This document shows positions 8,932 through 18,556 of a stretch of DNA of 64,000 nucleotides, piece by piece. Source of the stretch: Pseudofrankia coriaricola (GTDB lineage: Bacteria > Actinomycetota > Actinomycetes > Frankiales > Frankiaceae); contig NZ_MBLO01000125.1 in the NCBI RefSeq assembly GCF_001854805.1, positions 131,614 through 195,613 of the forward strand, in the 5' to 3' direction. Numbering within the stretch: position 1 is the first letter of the stretch; each line of letters opens with the position of its first letter. The notes beneath the pieces were generated by a model. That model was not told the origin of the DNA and did no database searches. It worked only from the letters and a program-made list of their open reading frames with translations. The translations under genes were made by a program, and so were the position numbers.

Positions 8932-9858
8932 TCACTGACGGCGGCGCGCGGCCACCGGCGCGGTGAGAGCGGCCGCATCCGTCGACGGTTCAGGCCAACC
9001 AGGTTCTGAACCGGTCGCGGTGGCGGGAGGGGCGGGCGTCAGCGGCGTCGCGGGAAGGCGCGCCACGAGCTGACCGGCCCGGCCCGGTGCGGTGATCCAT
9101 ACCGCGCTGGCCACCAGGAGGCCGCCCACGATGCCGTCGAGCCAGTAGTGGTTACCGGTCAGCACGACGACGAGCGTGGTGACGACCGGGTGGGCGAGCG
9201 CGACCCACCGCGCCCGGGACCGCAGGATCGTGACGACGCCCCATGCCTCAAGGATCGCCCAGCCGACGTGCATGCTCGGCATGGCCGCGTACTGGTTCGC
9301 CGAACCGCCCTCCGACGGGTACGGCGACGGGCCGATGAGCCGGCCGGTGTCGACGATGCCGACGTTCGGAAGCACCCCGGACAGGAAACGCGGTGGCGCG
9401 AGCGGGTAAGCCAGATGGATCACCAGCGCGGCGCCGGTCAGCGCGATCAACGCGTTACGTACCCGGGCCCAGTGGTCACGGTGGCGCAGCAATACCCAGG
9501 CCAGAAAGAGAATCGACGCCGGGAAATGGACGTACATGTAGAACCGGTTCGCCAGTTCCACCAGCGTGGTCGAGTGGAGGGCCAAGCGCTGCACGGCCTC
9601 CTCGCTCGGCAGGCCGAGCGCCCGTTCCAGATGCCAGACCTCCCGCGCATGTCCCAGCGCGTCGCTCTCGTGCCCGGCCGCGAGCTGCCGCCCGAGCCGG
9701 TAGACCTTGAACAGCCCGGCGAGCAGCAGCGCCTGGCCGAGGGCGTATCCGAGCCACCGACCGAGCGATCGCGCCTTTCTTAGCGGCTCGTCGGCGTGCG
9801 GCGACGAGCCCGCGTCCACCGTCTCCCGTCCCCCGGCACCCATCGCCGCCGCGCTCAT
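8932..9858 (-). CDS. PAP2-superfamily membrane phosphatase / inositolphosphotransferase-like
   Basis: The protein has 308 residues and about six membrane helices. It contains the PAP2 C2 motif in AAMPSMHVGWA and the C3 motif in TGNHYWLDGIVGG, whose histidines form the phosphatase active site. The layout resembles the PAP2_3 (Aur1/Ipt1-like) group, which acts on lipid phosphates or transfers phospho-head groups in the membrane. The ATG at 9858 follows GGGAGGAG. The upstream open frame adds Arg-rich, non-membrane sequence and is not used. The C-terminal 40 residues are Pro/Ala-rich. It is convergent with pgeF. Confidence 0.8.
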   Translation of the reverse strand: MSAAAMGAGGRETVDAGSSPHADEPLRKARSLGRWLGYALGQALLLAGLFKVYRLGRQLAAGHESDALGHAREVWHLERALGLPSEEAVQRLALHSTTLVELANRFYMYVHFPASILFLAWVLLRHRDHWARVRNALIALTGAALVIHLAYPLAPPRFLSGVLPNVGIVDTGRLIGPSPYPSEGGSANQYAAMPSMHVGWAILEAWGVVTILRSRARWVALAHPVVTTLVVVLTGNHYWLDGIVGGLLVASAVWITAPGRAGQLVARLPATPLTPAPPATATGSEPGWPEPSTDAAALTAPVAARRRQ

Positions 9859-10175
9859 CGCACTCCTCCCGCTCGCCCGCCCGCCTCGTCGTCGCGTTCC
9901 ACGCCAGGTCCGCACGGCCTGGCGCGGACATGGACTCTGGGCGTCCCGCCGATGTCTGGCTCGTGAACCGTCAGTAGCGCACGTTCGTGACGTACCACCA
10001 TCAAGGCAGGCAAAACGCCCCAGCGACGCTGCCAACTCGGCGCCGGCGGATCACGTCAACCCTCAACCGGGGCCAGCTGATGCGAGCCGATGCGCGCCGG
10101 CCGTCGCGGGCCGGCCCGCCGGGCTGGAACCGCTGTGTCAGCCCGATGGACCCATGAGTGATCCTGGGGACAACG

Positions 10176-10219
10176 GCCGCCGGGTGTGCGAAGGAAGATC
10201 ATTTTGCACACCCTTTGGC
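10176..10219 (-). repeat. single palindromic repeat related to the hypA-hypB hairpins
   Basis: Read on the minus strand, this 44-bp segment begins GCCAAAGGG and ends CCCGGCGGC, as do the units at 58537-58712. It forms the stem GGGTGTGC/GCACACCC around an AAAATGATCTTCCTTC core. Two stem pairs differ from the hyp copies, and both arms have changed together. The 530-bp region around it (9859-10388), between the PAP2 gene and the amidotransferase gene, otherwise holds no gene I can support. Confidence 0.75.
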
Positions 10220-10388
10220 CCTCTAGCCAGACGAGAACAGGCGTCCGCGACCGTCGACGGCGGCTCTGAAAGATCCACAGACGGATTCGGGAGGCCGCCC
10301 GGGCGCGCACGGTGTCAGAGTGCCGGTACCAGGGGCCGTCGCTCCGCTGGTGGAGTGGCACAGATTCTGATGAGGGGTGCGATGCCGT

Positions 10389-11258
10389 ATGTGTCGCCTG
10401 TTCGGTATGAGTAGCTCTCCGCGGCGTACTCACGCCACTTTCTGGCTGCTCGACGCCCCGGACAGCCTCAGCGACCAGAGTCGGCGTGAGCCAGATGGCA
10501 CCGGGCTCGGCTATTTCGACGCGGACGATTCCCCGCAGCTACGCAAGGCACCCATCGCCGCCTACGAGGACCGAAGTTTCGCCGGGGCGGCCAGACAGGT
10601 CGAGTCGGCAACATTCCTCGCCCATATCCGTTTCGCCTCCACGGGAGGCGTGGAGAAACGCAACACCCACCCCTTCGAACAGGACGGTCGCCTGTTCGCG
10701 CACAACGGGGTGATCGAAGGCCTGGCCGAGCTGGACGCCGAGCTCGGCGCCGACCTGTCGGCGGTGAAAGGTGACACCGATTCCGAACGGTTCTTCGCCC
10801 TCGTCACCCGCGAGATCAGATCGGCCGACGGCGACGTGGCCGCCGGCATCGCCCGCGCCGCCCGCTGGGTCGCCCAGCACCTGCCCCTGTATGCCCTCAA
10901 CGTGATCCTCACGACCTCGCGGGGGCTGTGGGCGTTGCGCTATCCCGACACCCACCCGCTGTATGTCCTCGAACGCCGGGCCGGCGGCCACCACGGCGAC
11001 CGGCATCTCGACCACAGCGGCACCGCCGGCCACATGCGCATCCACTCCCGCGACCTGGCCGACGTTCCCGCGCTCGTGGTCGCCAGCGAATGTATGGACG
11101 ACAGCCCCGCCTGGCGCCTGATGGATCCCGGTGAGCTCCTCCACGCCGGGCCCGACCTGCGTGTCACCCGCCAGATCGCGCTCCACGACGAGCCCGCGCA
11201 CCAGCTCTCGCTGAAGGACCTCCGGCCCGAGGCCGCGGCGTCGCAGCAGCACAGATAG
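10389..11258 (+). CDS. class II glutamine amidotransferase (YafJ-like)
   Basis: The ATG at 10389 places a cysteine second (MCRLFG). After Met removal this becomes the N-terminal nucleophile of a class II (Ntn) glutaminase. Further family marks are FLAHIRFASTG, NTHPFEQDGRLFAHNGVI and KGDTDSERFF. No synthetase or phosphoribosyl domain is attached, so it is a stand-alone amidotransferase like YafJ. The acceptor is unknown; such proteins also include the Egt2-like amidohydrolases of ergothioneine synthesis, but no other egt gene is near. A start four codons earlier would bury the catalytic cysteine. It ends at a strong hairpin. Confidence 0.8.
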   Translation: MCRLFGMSSSPRRTHATFWLLDAPDSLSDQSRREPDGTGLGYFDADDSPQLRKAPIAAYEDRSFAGAARQVESATFLAHIRFASTGGVEKRNTHPFEQDGRLFAHNGVIEGLAELDAELGADLSAVKGDTDSERFFALVTREIRSADGDVAAGIARAARWVAQHLPLYALNVILTTSRGLWALRYPDTHPLYVLERRAGGHHGDRHLDHSGTAGHMRIHSRDLADVPALVVASECMDDSPAWRLMDPGELLHAGPDLRVTRQIALHDEPAHQLSLKDLRPEAAASQQHR

Positions 11259-11272
11259 TCGCAGCGGCACAG

Positions 11273-11300
11273 ACAGCGGACCGGGCCACCGGTCCGCTGT
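11273..11300. terminator. convergent hairpin terminator
   Basis: ACAGCGGACC and GGTCCGCTGT form a perfect 10-bp stem with an eight-base loop. It lies 14 bases after the amidotransferase stop and 22 bases before the end of the convergent VOC gene, so it can serve both. There is no T-run, as is usual in very GC-rich actinobacteria. Confidence 0.6.
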
Positions 11301-11322
11301 CCCGCGAGGTCATGCTCGACGG

Positions 11323-11709
11323 CTACCGGCCGAGCATGGCCTCGAGCGCGATGTTGTCCGGGTCGCGGAAGGCGAGCAGCCAGCCATAGGGCAGCTCTCG
11401 CTTCGGCGTGAACGAGGCGCCCGCCGCGGTGAGGTTTTTCTCGAGCTCGTCGAGGTCGGCCTCTGTCTCCACGGAGAACGAAAGATGATCCAGCCCGGGA
11501 CGTTTCTCGTCGAACGGTTCGACGATGCGCTGGTCGTGTTCGCGCAGGACGAGGCTCAGCCCGCCGGGAAGAACACCGTGCGCGAAGGACGTCGTGTCAC
11601 CGCGGCCGCGGGCCTGCTCCTTCCAGCCCAGGACCTCGGTGTACCAGGCGCAGCTTCGATTCAGATCCGTCACAGTAAGACCTACGTGTGACACCCCGAG
11701 CGGCGGCAT
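11323..11709 (-). CDS. VOC-family protein (glyoxalase / dioxygenase fold)
   Basis: The protein has 128 residues from the ATG at 11709, which has GGGGAGG six bases upstream. It shows paired beta-alpha-beta-beta-beta modules: VSHVGLTVTDLNRSCAWYTEVLGW at the start, then LDHLSFSVETEADLDELEKNL and FRDPDNIALEAM. A metal-binding glyoxalase-type site is plausible: His in SHVGL, His in LDHLS and Glu in ALEAM. The substrate is unknown. It is transcribed divergently from the AraC regulator, which may control it. Confidence 0.8.
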   Translation of the reverse strand: MPPLGVSHVGLTVTDLNRSCAWYTEVLGWKEQARGRGDTTSFAHGVLPGGLSLVLREHDQRIVEPFDEKRPGLDHLSFSVETEADLDELEKNLTAAGASFTPKRELPYGWLLAFRDPDNIALEAMLGR

Positions 11710-11846
11710 ATCGATCCTCCCCAGATGAGCGAGTCGACGGCCGCCCAGCTCCGCGCTGGCCGACCGGGTCGAGTCCACAACAGGACGCCGGGTCATCTCA
11801 AAACCTCGGACGCGTCGTCATCGGACCCGACCGACTGTAGGCAGGG

Positions 11847-12770
11847 GTGACCGCGGACGTGCGACCTGGACGGCCTTCCTCGGTACCGATCCGGCCGCGC
11901 TCCGGCCACGACGAGAGGACCTACGATCGCGCCGTGACCGCCGTGACCGCCGTGACCGCCGCGCCGCTCATCGCCATGCGTCGGCACGCCACAGTGGCCG
12001 CGGGCACGGTGGAGCACCACGCCACCGACGTGATCTCGTACTGGCACCGCCACGACCTGCACGAGATCGAGTACGCGGTATCCGGATGTGCCGAGATCCG
12101 CACCCCCACCACTCACTACCTGCTGCCGCCGTCCTACGCGGCATGGGTACCCGCCGGTGTCGAGCACGCGCCCCTGCTCAGGGATGTGACCACCATCGCG
12201 GTGTTCTTCGACCCCGCCGCCTTCGACTTTCCGCGCGCGCGGGCCGCCATCATTCCGGTGCCGCCGGTGTTGCGCGAGATGATGAGATACGCCACCCGGT
12301 GGCCCATCGGCCGGACCCACGATGACGCGGAGGCCAGCGGCTTCTTCACGGCGCTCGCCGGCGTCGTCCGCCGTCAGCTCGCGTACGAGGCGCCGCTGTC
12401 GCTGCCGGTCTCGGACGATCCCGTCGTCCGGGATGTGATCGCCTATACCGCGGCTCATCTGGCCGATGCCAGGGCCGCGGCGGTGTGCCGCGCCGTCGGA
12501 ATCTCCGAACGTGTGCTGCGCCGGCGGTTCGCGGCCGTCCTGGGCCAGACCTGGCAGGAGCACCTCCAGCAGGCTCGGCTGTTCCGGGCCATGGCTCTGC
12601 TGAGCACGTCAACGATGTCGGTCGGCCAGATCGCCGCCGCGGTGGGCTTCGGGAGCGCGAGCGCGCTGGCCCGTGCCTTCCGGGCGTGGACCGGTGAGAC
12701 GCCCTCCGCGTATCGCGATCGGTATCTCGCGACCGATGGCACGAACGAGATGACCCCGAACCGGGGGTAG
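11847..12770 (+). CDS. AraC-family transcriptional regulator
   Basis: An N-terminal cupin-like sensing domain (HRHDLHEIEYAVSG, then LLPPSYAAWVPAGVEH) is followed by a C-terminal pair of helix-turn-helix motifs. The second includes SVGQIAAAVGFGSASALARAFRAWTG, the AraC/XylS signature. It probably binds a small ligand and controls the divergent VOC gene. The start is uncertain: GTG 11847 has no clear ribosome site, and GTG 11934 and ATG 11976 are alternatives. The stretch at 11934-11960 is a GTGACCGCC microsatellite encoding VTA repeats, which suggests the extreme N-terminus is not conserved. Confidence 0.8.
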   Translation: MTADVRPGRPSSVPIRPRSGHDERTYDRAVTAVTAVTAAPLIAMRRHATVAAGTVEHHATDVISYWHRHDLHEIEYAVSGCAEIRTPTTHYLLPPSYAAWVPAGVEHAPLLRDVTTIAVFFDPAAFDFPRARAAIIPVPPVLREMMRYATRWPIGRTHDDAEASGFFTALAGVVRRQLAYEAPLSLPVSDDPVVRDVIAYTAAHLADARAAAVCRAVGISERVLRRRFAAVLGQTWQEHLQQARLFRAMALLSTSTMSVGQIAAAVGFGSASALARAFRAWTGETPSAYRDRYLATDGTNEMTPNRG

Positions 12771-12771
12771 A

Positions 12772-12969
12772 TTGACCCGCGGTCGCGGCGCCCCTCTCGC
12801 CCCACACCTCGCGGTTCGTCGTGCAGTTCGGCAGCGGGAGCTCCAGCGCGAGCAAGGTGATCGCGATCGCGATGACGGCGTCCGAGAAGAAGACCAGCCG
12901 CTCGGCGTCTCGCCCCCGTGCCTGCGTCAGCATCGCGCGTGGCGTCGGCATCAGGCGGCGCAGCGGCAT
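12772..12969 (-). pseudogene. truncated TMEM175 (DUF1211) potassium-channel remnant
   Basis: The minus-strand frame starting at 12969 reads ERLVFFSDAVIAIAITLL, the hallmark first helix (FSDAVxAIAxT) of the TMEM175/DUF1211 channel family. It continues about ten more plausible residues (LPNCTTNREVW). It then runs into sequence antisense to the AraC gene, with no further family homology. Members normally have about 200 residues and six helices; only the first helix remains. It lies directly downstream of the HAF-repeat gene. Confidence 0.6.
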
Positions 12970-13048
12970 CGGCCCCGGCCGGCATCCCGTCGGTCACCCG
13001 GTTCCTCATCCGGTAGCGCTATCGGACGGCCAGAGCGCCGGTACGCCG

Positions 13049-14407
13049 TCATCCGGCCCGCACGGTCCAGACGAAGGCATGGGCGGCACGACCCGCCCGC
13101 GTCGCCATGCCCACCACGGCGCGGGGGCCGCCGGTCCCGACGCCGTCGCTCGCGGCGAAGCCGGAGGGGACGCCCAGGTCGGTCGCGGTCGCGACCAGTC
13201 CCAGCCCAGTGGGCGCGGTGCGCGCGGTCCAGAGCACCGCGTGTGTCGTCGTGCTCCCCGGCGCGACCGTCGAGGAACCGGCAATGCGGCCGGCGTCATC
13301 GATCGACGCAGCCAGGCTCTCGTCGCCGCCGAGGACGCCCAGGTCCATCATCGTCCCGTCCGCCCAGACGAAGGCGTGCACTGCTTCCCCGGCCGTGGCC
13401 GCGTGGCCGACGACCTGGCCACGCTCGTTGATCGCGGCCGCGAAGCTCGATCTGCCACCGAGCGTGCCCAGGTCGGTCATCTGCCCCTTCTCCCAGCGGA
13501 AGGCGTGCGAGTCGTCGGATGCCGTCGAGCTCACGCCCACGACCTGCCCACGTTCGTTGATCGCGACTGCACGGACGAAGGCGTACCCGTCGGCCCGCGG
13601 CTCGAGGACGCCGAGATCGACGAGCCGGGCGCCGTCCCACAGGTAGGAGCGAGTAACCCGCGCACCGCCTGGTTGGACGATCTCGGCCGAGCCGATCACC
13701 ACGCCGTGGTCGTTGATCGCCTCGCCATACTGCCTGACCGCGCCAGGCATGGCGGGAACCCGGGTGAACTCGCCACCGCCCGCCGGTCCGACGCCGGCGT
13801 GGACGACGACCACGGAGGCGCCGTTGTCGACCAGCACGTCGCCGCGGTCGTTGATGTCCTTGCTGGTGCCGGCGCCCGGCGGGCCTACGGGCACGGCGGC
13901 GGCGCCCGGCAGGTGCCAGACCACCGGTTGGAAGCGGCCGTTCCCGAGATCGACCGCTCCGGCCACCTGTCCCCGCTCGTTCAGTGCGCCCACCATGATC
14001 GAAGGTCTGGTAGCGAGCGGCGCCGTGGCCGACGCGGGATCGCCTGACGGCGCGGGACTGCTTGACGGCGCGGCGAGGTCGTAGCGACGTCCACCGGTGA
14101 ACAGGAAGGCGCGCCCACTGTAGGGCCAGTAGCCGGCGACGTCGCCCCGCGCGTTGATCCCCGCGATGGTGGCGGGGCCCGCGCCGTCCCCGCTGACGTC
14201 GGTCACAGCCTCGATGCCGAGCGGCGACGCCGGGCTCGCCGCTTCCGAACCAGAGATCGCGACCGGCGACCCACCATTGGACGGCGTGGACGCGTCCAGG
14301 CTCCCGCACCAGGCCAGCCCGCCGAACAGCGCCAGCCCGCCGACCGTGGCCGCTGTGGCGAGGGGGACCGCACGGCGCGCGACGATCGAAGCCAGCATCA
14401 CGACCAC
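13049..14407 (-). CDS. secreted HAF-repeat protein
   Basis: The 452-residue protein starts with a hydrophobic export signal. It then carries at least seven HAF-type repeats of the form (D)LGxLGGxxSxAxxINxxGQVVGxA…HAFVW, for example DLGTLGGRSSFAAAINERG and DLGVLGGDESLAASIDDAG. Such repeats are predicted to build an extracellular beta-propeller-like domain. No catalytic site is visible. The start may be GTG 14407 or ATG 14398. It is divergent from the enoyl-CoA hydratase gene (71 bp between starts). Confidence 0.8.
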   Translation of the reverse strand: MVVMLASIVARRAVPLATAATVGGLALFGGLAWCGSLDASTPSNGGSPVAISGSEAASPASPLGIEAVTDVSGDGAGPATIAGINARGDVAGYWPYSGRAFLFTGGRRYDLAAPSSSPAPSGDPASATAPLATRPSIMVGALNERGQVAGAVDLGNGRFQPVVWHLPGAAAVPVGPPGAGTSKDINDRGDVLVDNGASVVVVHAGVGPAGGGEFTRVPAMPGAVRQYGEAINDHGVVIGSAEIVQPGGARVTRSYLWDGARLVDLGVLEPRADGYAFVRAVAINERGQVVGVSSTASDDSHAFRWEKGQMTDLGTLGGRSSFAAAINERGQVVGHAATAGEAVHAFVWADGTMMDLGVLGGDESLAASIDDAGRIAGSSTVAPGSTTTHAVLWTARTAPTGLGLVATATDLGVPSGFAASDGVGTGGPRAVVGMATRAGRAAHAFVWTVRAG

Positions 14408-14478
14408 GACGACATCGTGATCGACCCGCGGTCACCTGTCGACCAGGAGGGCGCCGACTCGGCCGGGAGAGCGCCGTC

Positions 14479-15537
14479 ATGACGTACTTGTCAGCGCCGC
14501 GGGCAGGCACCGGCGGAAGTGGGAGCTCTCGACCGGAACGGTGCCTCCGGTCGACACTGCAGGGCGTGCCTGAGACCACCGCGGCGCCCCGCGCCGCCGA
14601 CGAACCGGAATCCAGGGCTGCCGAATTCAAGGCTGCCGCGTCCCAGCCCGCCGAGCCCGAGCCGGCCGAGCCCGCGTTAGCCGCGGCTTCCGAAGCGGCG
14701 GCGCCCACGACGTCGGGCGACGTGCTGTTGACGTCCACGACCGGTCGGGTGCGGCTGCTGACCCTGAACCGGCCCCGGCAGGCCAACGCCTTCAGCTCCG
14801 GCCTCTACCTGGCCGCCGCCGAGGCGCTGCGCGCGGCGGCCGTCGACGACGCGATCGGCGCCGTCGTCCTGACCGGCGCCGGCAAGTACTTCTCCGCGGG
14901 CACCGACCTTGTCGAGATGGCCGCCCAGGCATCCACGGTCGCCGCGGAGAATGCCGAGGCCACCGAGACGGCGGAGGAGGCGGCCGCGGGCACAACCGGC
15001 GGCGGTCCCTTCAACGCCTTCCTGGATGCGCTGACGACATTCCCGAAGCCGCTGCTCGCGGCCGTCAATGGCGCGGGCGTCGGGCTTGGCCTGACCATGC
15101 TCGCCCACTGCGACATCGTGCTCATCTCCGAGGAGGCCCGCCTCCTGGCGCCGTTCACCACGATGGGCGTCGCTCCGGAGGCCGGCAGCAGCTACCTGCT
15201 GCCTCGCCGGATGGGCCGGCAGCGGGCGGCGAAGGCCCTGCTGGCGGCGGAATGGATCTCGGCGGCCGAGGCGGTGGAGACGGGCCTGGCGCTGCGGGCC
15301 TGCCCGGCGGAGACGCTGCTGGCCGAGACGTTGGCGCTCGCCTCGACGATCGCCGACAAGCCGCTCGCCTCCGTGCTCGCGACCACCCGGCTGATCCGGG
15401 ATGCCGAGCGATCAGGCGTCGAGCGAGCCCGGCAGGCCGAGAACACCGCCTTCCGCGAGCTGATGCGCCGCCCCGACCTGGGCACCGCCATCCTGGACCG
15501 GCTCGGCCCGGCCACCCGCGACGAGCGGCGGAGCTGA
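14479..15537 (+). CDS. enoyl-CoA hydratase/isomerase family protein
   Basis: The crotonase fold begins at about residue 80 (VLLTSTTGRVRLLTLNRPRQ) and includes the CoA oxyanion-hole segments GAGKYFSAGTDL and AAVNGAGVGLGL. It also has the HCDIVL and PEAGSSYLLPRRMG motifs typical of enoyl-CoA isomerases/hydratases. The position usually holding the second catalytic Glu reads APEAGSS, so an isomerase-like activity is possible. The first 75 residues are Ala/Glu/Pro-rich and not part of the fold. ATG 14479 has GGGAGAG seven bases upstream; GTG 14566 is an alternative. An Ala/Glu-rich insert sits at about residues 150-175. Confidence 0.85.
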   Translation: MTYLSAPRAGTGGSGSSRPERCLRSTLQGVPETTAAPRAADEPESRAAEFKAAASQPAEPEPAEPALAAASEAAAPTTSGDVLLTSTTGRVRLLTLNRPRQANAFSSGLYLAAAEALRAAAVDDAIGAVVLTGAGKYFSAGTDLVEMAAQASTVAAENAEATETAEEAAAGTTGGGPFNAFLDALTTFPKPLLAAVNGAGVGLGLTMLAHCDIVLISEEARLLAPFTTMGVAPEAGSSYLLPRRMGRQRAAKALLAAEWISAAEAVETGLALRACPAETLLAETLALASTIADKPLASVLATTRLIRDAERSGVERARQAENTAFRELMRRPDLGTAILDRLGPATRDERRS

Positions 15538-15811
15538 CGGCGGCGAGCTGACGGCGGCGGAGGCGAGGCGGCAAAGGGGGAGCGGCAGGACCAGGCTGGC
15601 TCGACGCGGGCCAGCCGGCGGGGCTGGCCGCGCACAGCGCGTCCGCCGCGTTCAGACAACAATTCCCGCTTATTCCACATACCCATGGCGACGCAAGCCG
15701 CCAGCACGTTGGCGGGACGGATAGGCTGTACATTTCCTTGGCAATAGCATGTCGCGTCGCCTAACAGGTACGACGCCTCCCACGCTGCCACGTCCGATAC
15801 AGGGGAGCACG

Positions 15812-16561
15812 GTGGAACCGATCCGCGAGCGCGCGGCCGACGCGCAGCCGCGGCCGGTCCGCCGCGCTCCCTGGTCGGGCCGCTCCCCCGCCGCCGCCGC
15901 CGAGTCGGCCCGAGAAAAGATCATCGACGCCACGTTGGCCTGCATCCGGCGGCACGGCCTGGAGCGCACCTCGATAAGCGCGATCGCGACGATCGCCGGC
16001 GTCTCCCGGCCGACCGTCTACGCCTATTTCGACACCCGCGAGGCACTGGTATCCGTCGCGCTCGAGCAGGCGGGCGCGTCGATCGCCGAACGGGTCGTCG
16101 CCGCGGCCCGGCGCCGGTCAAAGACGGCCGGCGACTTCGCGGTGGAGGCGCTGATCGCCGCCCGCCGGGAGTTCCGCGCCGAGCCGGCGCTGCATCCGAT
16201 CAGCCAGGCCCCGGCGGACCCGTGGGCCGCGAACGAGGCGTTGTCCGAGAACTCGCTGCAGATCGCCAGGACCATCCTTGAGCCGATCACCAGCTACGAC
16301 CCGTCGCTGGAGTCCCGGCTGGATGAGATCACCGAGACGCTGATCCGCTGGTTGCTCTCGCTGCTCATCTTCGACAGCGACCGCACATCCAGCGACACCA
16401 AGCTGCGTGCCTACCTGCGCCGCAGCGTCGTCCCGGCGATCCTTCCCCCCGAGCCCGGCGAATGCTCCACCGAGCCGGGTGACTCCGAACCCACCGACGC
16501 GTCCACAGCCGAGGACGAGCCGGCTGCCGACAAGCCCGTCCCCGCCGATCCCATCCCCTGA
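15812..16561 (+). CDS. TetR-family transcriptional repressor
   Basis: The N-terminal DNA-binding domain reads AREKIIDATLACIRRHG, then TSISAIATIAGVSRPTVYAYF, the standard TetR helix-turn-helix. The C-terminal half is the ligand-binding part and ends in an acidic, Pro-rich tail. GTG 15812 is chosen because GGGGAG lies six bases upstream; the ATG at 15749 has no ribosome site. It follows the enoyl-CoA hydratase gene and converges on the drug exporter, 18 bp away. It may control either. Confidence 0.8.
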   Translation: MEPIRERAADAQPRPVRRAPWSGRSPAAAAESAREKIIDATLACIRRHGLERTSISAIATIAGVSRPTVYAYFDTREALVSVALEQAGASIAERVVAAARRRSKTAGDFAVEALIAARREFRAEPALHPISQAPADPWAANEALSENSLQIARTILEPITSYDPSLESRLDEITETLIRWLLSLLIFDSDRTSSDTKLRAYLRRSVVPAILPPEPGECSTEPGDSEPTDASTAEDEPAADKPVPADPIP

Positions 16562-16579
16562 CGCGCGTCGTCGGGCGGC

Positions 16580-18127
16580 TCAGGTCGTCGACTGGACGGT
16601 CTCGCGTTCGTCCGTGCGGCCGGCCTCGGCGGGCTCCGTCGAAGCCGCCGCCCTGGCCGGGCGCATGAGGATCAGGACGAGGATCGCGGCGAGGACGCCG
16701 ACAGCGCCGGCCACGACGAAGGTCGCCTGGACGCCGCTGACGGCGGCGGCGTGCGCGGCCGTGTCGAACGCCGGCCTGGCATCCGCCGGGGTGGCGTTCA
16801 GCAGGCCGGGGGTCTGGCCCCCGGCGATCGCGTGTGCCACCCGGCCGCCGCCCGCGGGGATGGGCTTGCCCGCCAGGCTGTCCTGCGCGCGGGCGACGAA
16901 GACGCTGCCAAGCGCCGCGATACCGAAGGCGTAGCCCAGCTGGCGCATGGTGTTCACCGCTCCCGCGGCCATCCCGGTGCGCTGGAGGGGCACCAGGGAC
17001 ATGGAGACCGATCCGAGCATCGGGGTTGTCATGCCGACGCCGATACCGATGATCGCGAAGCCGGGGATCAGGGCGGGCCAGCTGGCCGACCCGTGCACGA
17101 GCAGGGCGACCACGAACCCGCCGACACCGATGAACGCGAGTCCACTGCCGATCACCAGGTCCGGTCGGCGCTCATGCAGGAACCGGCCGAGCAGCGCGGA
17201 GACGAAGAACGCGGTGATGGAGAGTGGCAGCCCGGTGAGGCCTGCCTCCAGCGGACTCATCCGCAGCACCGACTGCAGCCAGATCGATGTGTAGGTGAAG
17301 GCGGAGAAGGCGGCGAACGTCATCAGCAGTCCGGCGATCAGCACGGCGACGAACGAACGGTTGCGCAGCAGCGCCAGGTCGAACATCGGGTGCGACGAGT
17401 GCGCTTCCAACGCGGCGAACGCCGCCAGCAGCACCACCGTCGCGCCGAGGAGCAGCCAGACGCCCGCGTCCGACCAGCCGTCGTCGTTCGCCCTGATCAG
17501 CGCGTATGTGGCAGCGGCGGCCGCGGCGGTGAAGCTGACGATGCCCGGGACGTCCACCCGGATGCGCAGCTGTGCCCGAGCGTCCGTGAGGACCGTCAGC
17601 GCGAGCACGACGGCGACCGCGCTGACGGGCAGGTTCACGAAGAAGATCCACCGCCAGGAGATGTACTCGGTGAGCACCCCGCCGACGATCGGGCCGATGG
17701 CCGACGACGCGCCGGCGACCGCTCCCCAGATCCCGTAGGCGGCGCCCCGGTCCCTGCCCGTGTAGGAGGCGTTGAGCAGCGGGAAGTTGGTCGCGAACAT
17801 GGCGGCGGCGCCGATGCCCTGCACCGCGCGGGCCGCGACCAGCAGCCCGTCGTTCGCGGCGAGTCCGCACATCAACGACGACAGAGCGAACACCACGAGC
17901 CCGGCGATGTAGGCCCGGCGGTGCCCGACGATGTCCGCGATCGAGCCGGCGCCGAGCACCAGCGCGGCCAGCGCGAGCGCGTAGGCGTCGATGACCCATT
18001 GCAGCGCCCCGAAGGACGCGTGCAGGTCGTCGACCATGCTCGGCAGCGCGACGTTCACGATCGTGACGTCGACTAGCAGCATGAACGTGCCCAGACAGAC
18101 CGTCAGCAGTGGCAGCCATTTGCGCAT
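16580..18127 (-). CDS. MFS drug exporter, DHA2 (EmrB/QacA) family
   Basis: The 515 residues have fourteen predicted membrane helices, the DHA2 layout. Motif D-like LLVDVTIVNVALPSM lies in helix 1 and DRGAAYGIWGAVAG with GPIVGGVLTEYISWRWIFFVNLP spans helices 4-6. These are the EmrB/QacA proton-antiport signatures. The cytoplasmic tail is Glu/Thr-rich. It would export toxic hydrophobic compounds or natural products; the substrate is unknown. It is convergent with the TetR gene. Confidence 0.88.
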   Translation of the reverse strand: MRKWLPLLTVCLGTFMLLVDVTIVNVALPSMVDDLHASFGALQWVIDAYALALAALVLGAGSIADIVGHRRAYIAGLVVFALSSLMCGLAANDGLLVAARAVQGIGAAAMFATNFPLLNASYTGRDRGAAYGIWGAVAGASSAIGPIVGGVLTEYISWRWIFFVNLPVSAVAVVLALTVLTDARAQLRIRVDVPGIVSFTAAAAAATYALIRANDDGWSDAGVWLLLGATVVLLAAFAALEAHSSHPMFDLALLRNRSFVAVLIAGLLMTFAAFSAFTYTSIWLQSVLRMSPLEAGLTGLPLSITAFFVSALLGRFLHERRPDLVIGSGLAFIGVGGFVVALLVHGSASWPALIPGFAIIGIGVGMTTPMLGSVSMSLVPLQRTGMAAGAVNTMRQLGYAFGIAALGSVFVARAQDSLAGKPIPAGGGRVAHAIAGGQTPGLLNATPADARPAFDTAAHAAAVSGVQATFVVAGAVGVLAAILVLILMRPARAAASTEPAEAGRTDERETVQSTT

Positions 18128-18556
18128 CGTGATACCTGCGATTCCGGCGAGACAGTGGTATGCGGTTGGGCCCCTCGTGGGCGGCTCGGTCTCCCAGCAT
18201 GCTCCACGGGTCCGACAAGTCGGCCGTTCCGGGCGGCCGGGCCGGCCGTCGTCCGGGGACGACGGTCGGCACCTACCGAGACCGCGTGGTCGACGGAGGA
18301 CTGCCGCGTCCCGGGCACCAGTGCGTAGATTTCCCCTGATAGACGCACCTAAGCGGCCCGAATCCGCCGTCCTCGCGGCTTGCGCAGAATCTTGAGCCTG
18401 TCAGCCGACGACCCGCAGCCAGAACCATGAGGCGGTCGGCACGGAGGCGCTCCGGATGCGCTCAAGCTTGACGGCCGCCGTCTCCATGAGACCGGTCGCC
18501 GCGACAGAACTCATCGCGACTCGTCGCGCGGCCAGGCGCGGGAAACGGGTTCGCCG
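18128..18556. other. 429-bp gap holding the exporter promoter; no gene seen
   Basis: The region lies upstream of the exporter gene and downstream of the ABC importer operon. No frame has a coding bias or a recognisable product. No clear operator or terminator was identified. Confidence 0.4.
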
